Below the pieces are notes generated by a model. It saw only the letters and a program-made list of their open reading frames with translations, was not told where the DNA came from and did no database searches. A DNA stretch of 64,000 bases, taken from positions 43,501 to 107,500 of the forward strand of contig JAVKOQ010000176.1 in the NCBI GenBank assembly GCA_031835245.1, read 5' to 3'. The translations under genes and the position numbers were made by a program. Of this stretch, positions 13,058 to 24,488 are shown one piece after another; position 1 is the stretch's first letter; each line of letters begins with the position of its first letter. The DNA comes from Balamuthia mandrillaris (lineage: Eukaryota > Discosea > Longamoebia > Balamuthiidae).

Positions 13058-14753
13058 TCAAACCAACACGGACACACGAGAACTTTGAATCCCTCTTCTC
13101 ACTACCTTCTTCTTTGTTGCTTCTCCCCCTTCACCCCCTCTCTTTCCACTTTCTGCTCCACCGCTTTCTTCTTCTTCACCGGCTTCTCGCTGAAGAAGAC
13201 GAACGACCAAAGCCGCGGTGCTCCCTTGCGCCAACCCCCAACACAACACCCCCACAAACGGCACGCTCAACACCAACGCGAAGGGCAGACCGAAGCCAAA
13301 CATCAAGACCGCATGCCGTTGCCTCTGCTTTGCTGGTTCTTTGAAGTAATCCTCTGATCTTGCATAGTAAGGCTCCTTTTTTTTGTTGTTCGTTTTTATC
13401 GTTAAAAGAAAGTGCATTCCAACAAAAGAGTGAAGAAGAAAGGCAAACCAATAGCTCACGAGATAAGCCAAGTGTGGCGATGCAGTATTCGAGCGAGAAT
13501 AGGAGAAAGTGTTGAAAATTGGGCGCTGGGATGAGAGCGAGAAGCGCAACGCAGATAGCCACTGTCGTGCCAAACGTTTTCTTTGTAACATAGAAATGAG
13601 CAAATGGTAATGCCTTTGTTTTTTTTCCCTCAAGTGTTAGAAACAGAAGAGAAAAGCTCAAAGAGGAGAAGAAGAACATGAAGAGGCGGGTACCAAGAAG
13701 CCCACGTAAGGCAAACAGGACCACAAGTAGATCAACGAAGAGAGTAGCAATAAACGGGCCACCCGTCGCATGTAAATGAGGAACCACTGCAACACTGGAA
13801 TGGGCTTTCGCCGCTTCAACTCTGCTGATAGCTCTGCATCAATGTCTTTCAACACAGACGAGAGAGAGAGAGAGAGAGAGCAACAAGGAGACAAAGAGAG
13901 AAAACGGGATAAACATAAGTTCAGGAAAAACACGGAAACAAGAGGAGATAAGGACGAACCATCCAAAGTGTAGAAGAAGGCATGATCACCCCAACGGATG
14001 AGGGTTGAGGAGAAGAGACGATATACACCCAATGTAGCCAACGGCACAAAGATAGAGACCTGCCATAGCAGATCGTACATTCCTGCCCAAAAGCCTACGT
14101 GTGGACTGTTATGTTGGGTGAGAGCGAGAGATAGAAGAAGAGAGCACGCGAGAGAAGCAGAAAAGGACAGACAAGGAAGCGAGTAAGGACAGAAGAGAGG
14201 ACGGAGGAGAGAACAGAAGAGACGAAAGAAAGAAAGAAGCGCACCCTGTTGTTGAATGCCCGTGTTTACAACAAAGGACACAACATAATTCAGCAAGAAG
14301 AACGGTATGTACAGAACACCAGCCAGCAAAAACGTGCAAACAATCTGTGTAGCAGCATCGAGTGGCGGTTTTACCCATCAGAAAGTGTGTTTTTTTTTTA
14401 AAAAAACTCAAGTCACTACTTACAAAGAAAATAAGAATAGCAACAGATCCTGTGTAAAGTTTTCTGTGTCCAGTGGAACAAAAAAAACCACAAAGATGAG
14501 GAAAAAAAAAACACATCAGATGAAACAACAAGCTGGTTACTACACTTTTTGTTTCGCAAAAGAAAAAAACGAACCTGAATTTCGGATTGGACAAAGCAAC
14601 AAAACTGCCCACCACTGCGATTTGAAAGCCTTCAAAGAAGGACAGAGCCGAAGAGTGCCAAATAGAGGTCTCTTGCATCCCCCCCTTACCTCTGCTTCCA
14701 CCTTCCGTCGTCATCGTTCTTATTCCATCCAACGCCTGCTCCTTGTGGCGCAT
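13058..14753 (-). CDS. Rrt8/LDS-type (EI24-like) multipass membrane protein
   Basis: Exons 14753-14575, 14463-14424, 14344-14245, 14094-13960, 13845-13694, 13580-13449, 13375-13058 give 351 residues with every phase in agreement. Hydrophobic segments are SFFEGFQIAVVGSFV, KLYTGSVAILIFFIVCTFLL, VLYIPFFLLNYVVSFVV, WQVSIFVPLATLGVY, VARLLLLSSLIYLW and VAICVALLALIP. The C-terminal FGFGLPFALVLSVPFVGVL followed by GSTAALV resembles the FGf-x-iPfvn-x-aAL block of fungal Rrt8/LDS proteins, which sit on lipid droplets and ER. The family call rests on that block and the helix spacing, so it is moderate. The tail is Gly/Glu/Lys-rich. Intron 4 (13846-13959) has a sense CT run. Confidence 0.7.
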
Positions 14754-14951
14754 TTTTTTCTATCGCTCAAAATTGTCATTTTTTGCAATAATTTGTCAAA
14801 ATATCATCATTTATCAATCCGCCTAAAAATTGTCAATTATTCAGAAAAATTTAACATATTGCGTAATTTGTCTACAGAAAAACTCTAGTTTCTCTTCGCT
14901 GGTGTGGGCAATAAGAATGAATGCAAAGCAAGCATGATGGAGAGAAGAACT

Positions 14952-16158
14952 TTAGGTGGAGGGAGTGGAGGTGAGAATCAACGATCCGTCCTCCTTGACC
15001 TCCACTTTGGTCCTGTACTTGGCGCAGAGAGAGCTCATATGAGTCTCCAACCATTTCTTGTCCTTCTCCGGAATGCTCGTTGCTGTAACGGAGAACAGTT
15101 TGATCTTTGTTGGGACCAAGCGCAGGTGGTCCACCACTGGAACTTCCTCTCGTTCTGCTTCCTTGCTCCCTTCGACGTGCCTTGGCGAGTCGTGTTTGCC
15201 CCAGTGAAAGTTACAAAAGTAACAGAAGCCGAGGTCGTTGCGATATTCAGGATCGATGGCATAATCATCCACAAAGTCGCCACAGCCATATAATATCGGC
15301 TTGCCTTTGTAGATCTCTATTCCCTGTTTGTTTGTTTGTTTGTTTGTTTGTTTGTTTGTTTGTTTGTTTTTTTTTTTTGCAACAAAACAGTTGCTCACTG
15401 AGAAAATGAAGCCCAACATCATGACGAAAGAAGAATAGAACCTGAATGTGATGAGAGGAATGGCCGTGGATCATATCAACGCCACACACGTCAATGAGGT
15501 CATGAGCAAATGACTTTTTTTTCAAAAAAAAAAAAAAGCGAATGAGCAATGAAAGCAAATACAGAAAATAGAACAGAGCATAGACAGGAGCGAGAAGGCC
15601 AGAAGCAGAACAAAGCAGGCTAAAGAAGTGAAGTGAAGTTAAATATACCTCGAATTGGGGCTCAGGCACCCAGAGATAATTTGGCCCCCAATGGAGGGAA
15701 GCTACCACCATGTTGAGGCCTTTACCATCTTTGTCTCTCTCGCGCTTGTCCGTGTCTTGTATCAGCTGTTTGATCATGTTGATGTCTTCCTTGGTGTAGT
15801 TATAGATGTCCAAGTAGTTGATACCTGGTTTATTCTCTGAAGCTGCCCAATCCTTGGGGTGGTCCGAAAAACTATTTGTGTTGAGCTTAGTAATAAGAAT
15901 GAGAGAGGTAGGAGAATAAAAAAAATAAGAAGAGAAAGCAGAACTAAAATGGAGGGAAGAAAAAGAAATACGAGAAGGAAGAAGAGCAAGCATAGGAAAA
16001 AGGAAGAAGGATACCTAAAGAATGCTATCTTCCTGTCTTGGCAACTAATGATAGCGGGGGCTCTGGCCTCGCTGAGGTTGCGCCCAGCACCCGCCCACTT
16101 GATACCGCTCTTGTTCATGTGCTGTTGTTGCGATATGGATCAGAGACAAACGGGATTG

Positions 16159-16250
<92 letters not shown>

Positions 16251-17170
16251 GGAGATAGAGGGTTTAGGGTGTAGACCTTGATGGTATCAAATAGTCCTTC
16301 CTCACAATAGTCAAGAGTGTGATTGTTTGCCAAGCTGCAATAGTCCACATGAGCTTCCTACAATAACAGAATGTCTTTAACATCAGCAGAGGAGCGGCAA
16401 GCGAAAAGAAGAAAGCAACGAAAGAAGAGAGAAGAGAGATGAGAAGGGAATAAGAGAGATGGAGAAGAGGAAATGGTACATGTAAGGCGCGAAGGTTGGC
16501 TGGGTGCATGCGATAGTTAAAAGTCTTGGGATTCTTGACATCATGAGTGGTGACCGACGTTTCCAGGTTGATGACTCTCACGTCGGCCTCTTGGAAGAGA
16601 GGCAACGTGTCTCCCCAGACAAACTTGTACTGCTGTTTCTTGTATTGGGCCAGTCTCTCCGGCCCACTTTGTATGGAGGACAAGGAAACAAGCAAGAGGA
16701 AGAAGAAGAAGAAGAACATGAAGAAGAAGAAGAAGAAGAACAAGAAGAACAAGAAGAAGGAACAAGAACAAGAAGAAGGAGAACAAGAAGGAGGACAAGA
16801 AGAAGACTTCTTCAGATAAGAACTAAAATAACTTGAATAAAGAAAAAAAAAACGCACCCAGAAACAGCTTTGAGGTATCGTTTGGCATGGCCGGCATGCT
16901 CGGGGTCGTCATTGTGGGTAGGAAAGAGTCCGTCCACCAAACGGCCCAACATGACGTCTCCCACAGCCAACACTCGGAAGAGACTTTTCTTGTCCATCTG
17001 TTCGGTATCAAAAAAAAAAAAAAAGAAAGATGAAATAAGAAAGAAGAAGAAAAGAACCCCAAAACCCAAACACAAAAAAGAAAGATAGCAAAGCAAAAAC
17101 ACTTTACGCTTTGTTTTATGGCTGAAGAGACAGCCGAAGAAGAGGAGCTGCTGCTCCCACCTGCAAACAT
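14952..17170 (-). CDS. CapA-family (PGA_cap) metallophosphoesterase-like protein
   Basis: Exons 17170-17108, 16997-16858, 16666-16480, 16357-16277, 16121-16015, 15871-15649, 15513-15442, 15323-14952 give 414 residues. Metal-site motifs of the calcineurin-like fold appear in order: [34 protein letters not shown] and MIHGHSSHH. This is the CapA/PgsA domain, best known from bacterial poly-gamma-glutamate capsule synthesis, and also present in fungi and some protists with unknown function. There is no obvious signal peptide. The N-terminal exon is a Ser-rich stub, so an upstream exon may be missing. Eight exons show the gene is long settled in this genome even if its origin was bacterial. Two CRE-like sites lie about 250-290 bp upstream of the chosen ATG. 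Confidence 0.88.
15325..15378. repeat. (TTTG)n microsatellite in CapA-like gene intron
   Basis: About eleven TTTG units followed by a T run lie inside the last intron of the CapA-like gene, next to the acceptor. On the sense strand this reads (CAAA)n ending in CAG, so the repeat forms part of the 3' splice region. Confidence 0.9.
16158..16249. repeat. (GC)n joined to (GA)n dinucleotide tract
   Basis: Eight GC steps run directly into roughly 37 GA steps. The tract lies in the fourth intron of the CapA-like gene and reads as a long CT run on the sense strand. Confidence 0.95.
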
Positions 17171-18351
17171 GTGGTTTTTTTTCACTCGGCGTGCTGGTTC
17201 TAAAGAAGAAGAAGAGGAGGAGGAGGGAGAAGACGAAACTTGACCGCATTCTTCTTCGAAGGAGAGTGTGGCGGCACACCCAGCGTGCCTCCTCCTTCAT
17301 TACTTTCCTTGGTTTTCTTGTAGGTTTTCTTTCGCGTCTCTGTGGCGAAGATTTGGCTCTGCAATCTGGACGATAAGGCAATAGGTTAGGGTACTCACCA
17401 AAGAATATATTCGATGATGACGTCACATACTTCCCATTACACCAGTGATTAAGTGACGTCATTCAAATTTTGTGCCATGGTATAAACCCAGAATTGTCTT
17501 AATTTTTTACCTTCGTCGTACCACGTGGTGGAACACTTCATGAGGGTCTTTAACAACATGGTCATTTTTTCCCGGCTTAGGCGAAAGCGGCCACTTCCTC
17601 AGGTCGTCAACTTACCGTGGCCTTTCAACCAGAATAAAGCTTTCTATCCCCCTCTTTTCCCCTGTTGTTTTTTTCTTGAAAGTGGAGTTCTACAGCTTCA
17701 AAAAAACCAAGCGCGGGGTCGGCGCTTTTGCCGTGGTTTTCCGTAACAGAGACAAAGCGACCCAATGCCATGTGTGAACTGTGGCGGGAAGACAAAAGGA
17801 GGACAAGGATCTCCCGTTGATCTCCAAAATTTTCCTGGATACGGAAAATTCAGATGTACAACTCATTATGTTGCGCTACAACACAACCCGCGAGTTTCCA
17901 TTTTTGATTTGATCTGTTCGTCCGAAGATCTTCCTTTTCGCAACAACATTCCTCAAACCGCGGGTACCCCAGGACACATAACCTGTTTTACCGGACGTTA
18001 TTTTTTTATATTCCTCTTTTGGTTTTCTTTTTCAAAAAGCGACCCAAAAAACAAAGGACACACACACCACACTCCAAAGCTGTAGCCTTTTTTTCTTTCT
18101 TTCTTGTGGTGGTATTTATTTGATAAACCTCTGTCTGTAAACTTTGCTTGTAACAAACATCGAAACTCCCTGTAAAGAACACATAGAAACGGTATAGTTT
18201 TTCTTCTCTGCTTTTGTCGGTTTATCTCCGTCTTCCCCCCTTTTTTTTTTGGGGACACCTTTGACGGGGTTCCAGCTCCGGAAGGTTGAACACTGTTTTT
18301 TGCTTATAAAAACCTTTTCTTCTTGCTTTGCGCGTGCAGGCAGAAAGGACC
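17171..18351. other. Intergenic region with CRE-like pair and one unassigned ORF
   Basis: This is 1.2 kb between the CapA-like gene (-) and the DUF962 gene (+). It holds two CRE-like palindromes (separate entry), a TATAAA at 17482, and a plus-strand ORF at 17765-18085. That ORF has 106 residues, begins MPCVNCGGKTKGG and ends in a basic tail after a Phe-rich stretch. Two CxxC-like Cys pairs can be seen but there is no family match, and it may be chance. A TATAAA at 18305 lies 47 bp before the next gene's ATG. GTGCAG just before that ATG could be the end of a 5' UTR intron. Confidence 0.35.
17418..17461. promoter_or_regulatory. Pair of TGACGTCA palindromes
   Basis: TGACGTCA occurs at 17418-17425 and again at 17454-17461, 36 bp apart, upstream of the minus-strand CapA-like gene. 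The octamer is the classical CRE/ATF binding site. Single copies also lie upstream of actobindin (12616) and the PNPO-like gene (30291). Confidence 0.6.
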
Positions 18352-20073
18352 ATGCCTCCCATCGTTCGTCGACGTTCTTCCACCCTGAAAACCGAGGCGG
18401 CCTTTGAAGAGCTTGCCCACATCCTGGAAGCCACGGAGATACCTCCTCACGAAAATAACTCCAACGTGGACTCTCTTCAACCCTGTGGCAACTTGGAACA
18501 GTCTTCTTCTCCACTTCCCCCGTCTCCTCTTCGACACCAGCAAACTGTAAAAACACCAACAACAACGCAACAACAACCTTCTTTCCTGGAGCTCAGAAAG
18601 ACAACAACATTGCCGGTCGTTCGCGCCCCGGAACACAAACAGAAAGCGGAACCTCGCTTCTCCCCTCGACAGGCAGCCTACCAGGCCTCCTGGGAGCAAC
18701 AGTTGCTCCTGGCCGACCGTTGGTACTCTCGCTGGTTGATCAGCCCTCTTGCCAACGTTGCTGGCCAGAGCCTCGTTTATCAGATGTACCTCAACGAGAT
18801 TTTTCATACCAACTTTATGTACGTTTGTTTTCTCTTGTTCTTTTTAAACTTCTCTTTTCATTTTCTGATCCTTTCTTTCATTCTCTTCTTTGTTTTTGGA
18901 ACAACATAGTACTCGTGTCTGTCATGTCATCAGCATTGTACGTTCGCTCATCTCTTATCTTCAGTTGTTCTCTCTCTCTCTCTCTCAAACACCACGTTAC
19001 TCACCAAACGATAACAGCCTTTGACATGTTTCTTCATTTTGTGTGCGGCCAGCGGGCAGAGGCTTTGGGGCGAATGGCCAGCAACAAGGGAGCTTTCCCT
19101 CCTCGAGGCCAACTTTGGCCTTGTCCTTGCCCTCGGCCTCATCGCGTGGTATATCTTATGGGGCTATTGCCAAAAGTCTCCTTCTTTTGGCGTATGCGTT
19201 TCCTTTCCTTTACTTTCTGTTTGTTCCACTTCTAACAACAACAACAACTACAACAACAAATAGTTTTTACCGGTTCCGTTTGTGATGGGAATGTGGGTCA
19301 TGTCCAACGTTTACATTGGCCTGTTTAGAGACCTGGAGACTGCGTCTGGTGAGTGGTCTTTGGGAGCCTTCCTGGCACCAACGCCATTGGCTTACAATCC
19401 CTTGTTGTGGGCGTTTGTCTTTTCTTGGCTCCAAGCCATTAGTCATGGCTTTGAACGTAAGAATGCCTCTTTCTGTTCGTTGTTTCTTATCCAACTGATC
19501 TGTTCTTTTAAAACAGCTTATTTGCCACCACGAGTTAACTCGACCACTCACTGGGTTCGCATGAGCGATTTTCTTCGAGCCAGAGGCTGGAAGGGCTTTG
19601 TCTCGTTGCTTCTCATGATGTTCCCCGGTGCAATCGATGAGGTTTGTTCCTATCCCTTCATTTTATTTTATTTTTCTTTACCTTCAACTCAAAGCCTCTT
19701 CTTCTGCTTCAAAAAGTTCTTCGCCTCTCCCCGTCTGTTGCCCATCCTGGTGTTGAGGCTGGCCTTTCTGCTGGGCCACAACCCGGAGCAATGGCGGGAG
19801 ATCAAGGAGCTGACCGCCTGGTCGACAAAATATGGTAACCCGGCTGTCGACTTTATCGGTCGTGGAGGAGCCCTGCAGCCTTTGTCCTCTTCTTCCTCCG
19901 CCTCTGATGTCGACACGAGCAGCAACGTGCCACGTCAGCAGCACCCAAGAATGCCGAGCATGCTAAGAATGAGCCCCCGAGCGCCGCGGCCAAGAATGGC
20001 GGTGGCCACGGATGGCTCCCTCTTGTTGGAGAGGCGGTGCGAGCACGGGGGCCGCTGTGCCGTGGTAGAGTAG
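18352..20073 (+). CDS. Mpo1/DUF962-like 2-hydroxy fatty acid dioxygenase family protein
   Basis: Exons 18352-18818, 18910-18937, 19018-19191, 19264-19456, 19517-19641, 19717-20073 give 447 residues. The DUF962 core is about residues 140-365. YLNEIFHTNFITRVCHVISIP spans exons 1-3 and matches the family pattern H-x-N-x3-R/N-x2-H-x-I-x-I/V-P. Hydrophobic helices follow. WLQAISHGFEPYLPP corresponds to the qxiGH-x-xfE-x-xxP block. In yeast, Mpo1 is an Fe(II)-dependent ER enzyme acting in phytosphingosine breakdown, with histidines of this type binding iron. The 140-residue N-terminus and the Ser/Arg-rich C-terminal 90 residues look disordered and are longer than in yeast. Exon 2 is only 28 nt and was found by phase. 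Confidence 0.72.
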
Positions 20074-20332
20074 AGCCTGCAGCGACCGCCAACGCCTGCA
20101 CCCTGTTGTACCAAACTTGTTTGTGTGTCTTCCTATTTATTTATAACTGTGAATGTGGCTATATACATGTATGAATACCTTTACCCAGTTCTGAAAAGTA
20201 TCTCTTCCCTTCTTCGTCTTCTTCTTGTTCTTCTTCTTTGTTCCTCTTCTTCTTCTTGTTCTTCTTTGTTCTCCTTGTTCTTCTTCTTCTTCTTCTTCGG
20301 TTTGCTTTTTTTTCCACCTTCCATTCTTTGTG

Positions 20333-20874
20333 TCAGAGAAGATGAAGGGAAGGGATGGGAGCAGCACCAAAACTGCCTCCAAAAGAAGAAGGGGTTGAGG
20401 GAGAGCCACGAAACATCCAAGCGTCCTTCTCTATGCTTTCTAACAGTGCTTTCACACTCTCTCGTGCGTCGGCCACCAAAACTTTGAAAACAAAAGAGAT
20501 GATCAGGTTAGCGGGTAATCAAGTAGCAGACGATAGGGGACCTCACGTTTTTGCAGTTCTTCGATTTCGGAGTCAAATACATCGTCTCTCAACCTTTCTT
20601 CCAACAACACTTCCGGCTCCACTACCACTGCCACCACAGAAAGAGTGAGTTCAGAAAAAAAAATAATCAAAGATTTGCATAGCCTTCATCTGAAAAGAAA
20701 ACCTGTTTCTTTCTTCACCCTTCTTGTCCGCTTTGCGAGGCGTTTTCGTGGGGCTCCTCCTGCTACTCCCCCGTTGGATGGCGACGACGGAGAGGTGGGT
20801 GGACTTTCGTCATTGGAGTGCCGGGAGAGAGGAGGAGGAGTCGGCGTCCTCGGGGTGGTGGCTTGTTCGTTCAT
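20333..20874 (-). CDS. Unknown 133-residue protein, three exons
   Basis: Exons 20874-20703, 20627-20547 and 20481-20333 join in frame. The protein begins MNEQATTPRTPTPPP with many SP/TP sites and a basic patch (RKRLAKRTRRVKK). It continues through an acidic amphipathic helix (VLLEERLRDDVFDSEIEEL), then ARESVKALLESIEKDAWMF, and ends in a Ser/Gly tail. The order phospho-site-rich head, basic patch and coiled coil suggests a nuclear or cytoskeletal adaptor, but I do not recognise it. Splice sites, phase and a single ATG support it as a gene. It lies tail to tail with the DUF962 gene. Confidence 0.6.
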
Positions 20875-20957
20875 CTCTTCTTTCTATCTTTTTTTGAAGT
20901 TTTTCCCGCCAATTTTTTTCATTTAGGCCCAATTTTTTGTCGACGATAAACGAAAAA

Positions 20958-20981
20958 CCTATCGATAACTCTGTCGATAGG
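20958..20981. repeat. Perfect 8-bp inverted repeat
   Basis: CCTATCGA and TCGATAGG flank an 8-nt loop upstream of the 133-residue protein gene, so it may be an operator or a stem-loop in a leader. Confidence 0.7.
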
Positions 20982-21088
20982 CTATCGCAATAAATGTCTA
21001 CAAAAAAAGAAAAAGTAAGTTCCAAACAAGGACACTGTAGATAAACATACGAGATGAATAAGTAAAAGGAAACAAAAGAGCGCTCACT

Positions 21089-21690
21089 TCAATCCTCTTT
21101 GAGCAGCACACGGTTGAGCCACAACTGCTCCACCTCCTTCACGTAGGCCGCAAACGTTGGGTCGTTGAGGTAGGCTTCGATTTGTTGCTGGATTCGTTGC
21201 TTGTGTTTCGCCTCTCTCTTCTTTGCCTCCTCTTCCTCCTCTTTTCCTTTGTGGCCAACAGCTTCTTTCTTCTTCGTTTCTCCTTGTTGCTGTTGTATAA
21301 GCTGAGACGATGCAAAGTCTTTTTGTGGCGGTTCTTCCAATTCCATCATGGAATCTTCTCCTTGACTATAACCTAGCGATGCTTCTTGTTCGTTCATATC
21401 ATTCATCCATGTTGCAGATGGTAACGAAGTTGGTGCCGGTAATGTTGAGGTGGTAGTAGTTGGGCTACGTACGGAAGACGAAGGAGGAGGAAGAGGAGAA
21501 GAAGCAGCAGACGAAGAACTAAACATGCCACGAGGGGCAGTGCCTTTTAAACCAGATGATGGCACTGCGCTGAGAGGCCTCATGGCAGTAGACGCACCGA
21601 AGCTGGGAGCAGCTACGGTGGAAGGCACAGCTCCAGACGCTGGTGTTTTGCCAACACTCCACGTGGTTGTGGGGAATCCGAAACCTCGTT

Positions 21691-21771
<81 letters not shown>

Positions 21772-21777
21772 AGGAGC

Positions 21778-21832
<55 letters not shown>

Positions 21833-23461
21833 AAGTCCGAGCAGAAGTTGGAATAGAAGCAGGAACAGGAACAGGAGCAGGGGTAGTTGAAGCCGCAATA
21901 AGTTTAGTAAGAGCTGTAGGGGAGCTAGAAGCAGTAGTCACAGGAGGAAGGCGATTAGGATAAGTTAGAGGAGGAGGAACAGGAATTTTAGCAGCAGTCG
22001 CGGTAGAGGTCGCTGTAGAAGGAGGAGTATTTGGAAAGAGAGCAGGAGTAGAAGCATACGGATAAAAGTGAACCGGGTTCTCAGGTAGAGAAGAGGGGAT
22101 ATTATGCAGCACTGGCGGACTAATAGGAGCGGGTAAAGAAGTGGTAGTAGGTGCAGCAGTAGTAGAAGATGAAGGAAGGAGAGTGGGTGTAACAGAATGC
22201 GACGGGACAGAACTAGGAGGTGCTGATGAGGGTGATGACACATGCTGGCTCAAGGCATGAGAAATGCATGGCGGTGTTGAGAGAGGGGAGGGAGAGGGCA
22301 ACGGCGATGAAGAATGATGGCTCGAAGATGAGACGACTGTGGGCACGGCGTTCGCTATCAACCCTACGACTCTTTCTATAGAAGAAGGTGCAAGAGAAGC
22401 AGAAGAAGCAGCAGAAGAGGAAGAAGCAGAAGAAGCAACAGAAGGAGAAGACGGAGAAGGAAGAGAACAACAAGCAGGAGGAGCAGAAGGAGAAGACGGA
22501 GGAGGAAGAGATGAAGAAGCAGAAGAAGCAGCAGAAGAAGGAGAAGGAGAAAAAGAAGAAGCAGCAGGAGGAGAAGACGGAGGAGGAAGAGAAGAAGAAG
22601 CAGGAGGAGAAGAGGTTACGAGAGGCTCCTGTTGCTCGGCGTGATGATCCAGTGCACATCCACCGATAGAGCACACCTCCTCATCTTGTGATTGGTAGGC
22701 TGGAGATTGTTGTAATGGCGCAACGGCCTCTTCTGAGTTGAGCTGCGATAGGTTTCTTGAGGTAGAAGCATCATTTTCCTTTTTCTTATTCTTCTTCGAC
22801 AAGGCCTTCCTAAAGTATTTACATATAGCTGAAAAGCATCTTCTAGCAACGACGGCATCCGCAAAGGTCAAAATGAACTGCCAAACAGCAGGTTGCCAAA
22901 AGGTTGATGAGACAGAAAGCAAAGGTATGGGAAGGTGGGAGTATCGTCTCGTACTTTTTTCTGCTCGCCAAACTCATCCTTATAAGAAAAACATATCGAG
23001 GTTTCGGAGACAAGAGCAGTGCCGACGTCTTCTTTGTCCTGTTCGCTGATAACTCGTTTATGTTCCTACGAACCCTTTTGGGGTGAGCCATGAACAAGAA
23101 CTCTGGGAAGAAGGTTGAAAGCAGAGCAAAGAGAGCGTACCAGTGACAGGTTTCCAACGGTGACGGACAACACGGCCGCGATATCCTCCTGCTCTTCATC
23201 CGGCAGCTGTGTCTCCGCCTCGCTGCTGGTACAATCCATGACCGGTTCCAGGCGCACGGACAACAACACGGGCTCCATGCAACGCACCCAACTCCCAGAG
23301 GAAGAAAGGGGAACGGGAGGGGGAGCTCCTCCGCTCTTTCTGTTTCTCTTTCTCTTTTTCTGGCCGTCGTTCGCTCCCCCGATCTCGTTTTCCTCCTTGC
23401 CGCGCTCGAAACGAGCGTACTTCACCCCTCGCCACTCCCACTTCTTCGGTTGTCCTCTCAT
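21089..23461 (-). CDS. Large Ser/Pro/Ala-rich protein with AP-dipeptide repeat; possible PH-like N-terminus
   Basis: Exons 23461-23141, 23065-22955, 22877-21089 give about 740 residues. Residues 70-175 look folded: EPVLLSVRLEP, a beta-rich stretch ending ICFSYKDEFGEQKKFILTF, then helix ADAVVARRCFSAICKYF. The strand-rich part followed by a terminal helix recalls a PH-like fold, but that is inference. The middle is Ser/Pro/Ala/Thr low complexity. The C-terminus has a charged coiled coil (KKREAKHKQRIQQQIEAYL) ending LWLNRVLLKED. The hexanucleotide repeat at 21691-21832 codes (AP)n on both sides of a short interruption, but the two sides are in different frames. As read, the upstream frame does not reach the C-terminal exon sequence. 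Assembly error, length polymorphism or a true frame change cannot be told apart here. Confidence 0.65.
21691..21832. repeat. Coding hexanucleotide repeat (GAGCAG)n, two blocks
   Basis: Two long runs of GAGCAG (GCTCCT class on the coding strand) are separated near 21768-21780 by an interruption containing GAGAGGAGCGG whose length is not a multiple of three. Each block would code Ala-Pro in its own flanking frame. Confidence 0.9.
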
Positions 23462-23581
23462 CTTCCCTTTTGCTTCCTCTCTCTGCGCTTTTCTCCGCTA
23501 CTCTTCTGCTACTTTTTTTTTGGTTTGGGGTTTTTTCTTTCTGTTTTTTTTCGAGTCACCATTTTTGTTATGATTGTTGCT

Positions 23582-23627
<46 letters not shown>

Positions 23628-23823
23628 TTTTTTGTTGCAGGGAACGCCGTGGGAGAGAAACTTTGCAAGCGAGAGAGCGTAGGCTTTGGGCAGTTCAAAA
23701 GTTTGGGTGAAAAAGGGCGGGAAAATGTCTGCAAAAATAGAAATTTGAAGGAAATTTGAAGGTACCACAATTTCTTCGTTGCGACGAACGAAAGAAAAAA
23801 AATCAAAGTGTAAAAAAAAATAT
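23462..23823. promoter_or_regulatory. Divergent promoter with probable 5' UTR intron
   Basis: This lies between the AP-repeat gene (-) and ARL6IP4 (+). It contains a long plus-strand CT run (about 23,580-23,625) followed by TTTTTTGTTGCAG at about 23,628-23,640, a good acceptor. That suggests an intron in the 5' UTR of ARL6IP4. Confidence 0.45.
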
Positions 23824-24444
23824 ATGGAAGAGGTGGAAAAGAGTGGTGGAAGCAAGCGCTCAGCGTCCTCCTCCAAGAGGGGGAAAGAGGGTAGCAGCCA
23901 TGCTGACAAACGTAAAAGTCGTAGCAGAAGCAGCAGCAGAAGCAAAAGCAAAGACAAGTCTCGTCGACGACGAAAAAGACGATCTTGGTCCTACTCCTCT
24001 TCCTCCTCTGACTCTTCTTCGTCTGCTTGGTCTGAGGACTCTGCTTCTTCCTCGTCAGGAAGAAGCAGAGTGAGCAGTGGTGGTGGCTACGACACGGACA
24101 CAGAGTCGGATTCGGACATTTCGCCGGCGGAGGAGCGGCAGAGGCGGCAGAGACGGCAGAGAAGAAGGCAGAAGGTGAAGGAAAGGAAGAGGGAGAAGAG
24201 GAGAAAGGCCGCCTCAGATGAAGAGGGAGAGGAGGAACTACCGGCAGCCGAGCGGCTCAAGAAGGAGAGGAAAGCGAAGAAGAGGAGAAAGGAGCGGCGG
24301 CGACAGAGAAAAGAAAGGAAGCGGCGGGAGAAGAAGCAAAAGAGGAAACGAGAGGACAAAACCAGCGGCGGAAGCTCAACCAGTGGCTCTTCCAAGAAGA
24401 AGCGAAGAACGGTTGGTTTGGCTTTGAGTTTCTTTCTAAGAGGA

Positions 24445-24488
<44 letters not shown>

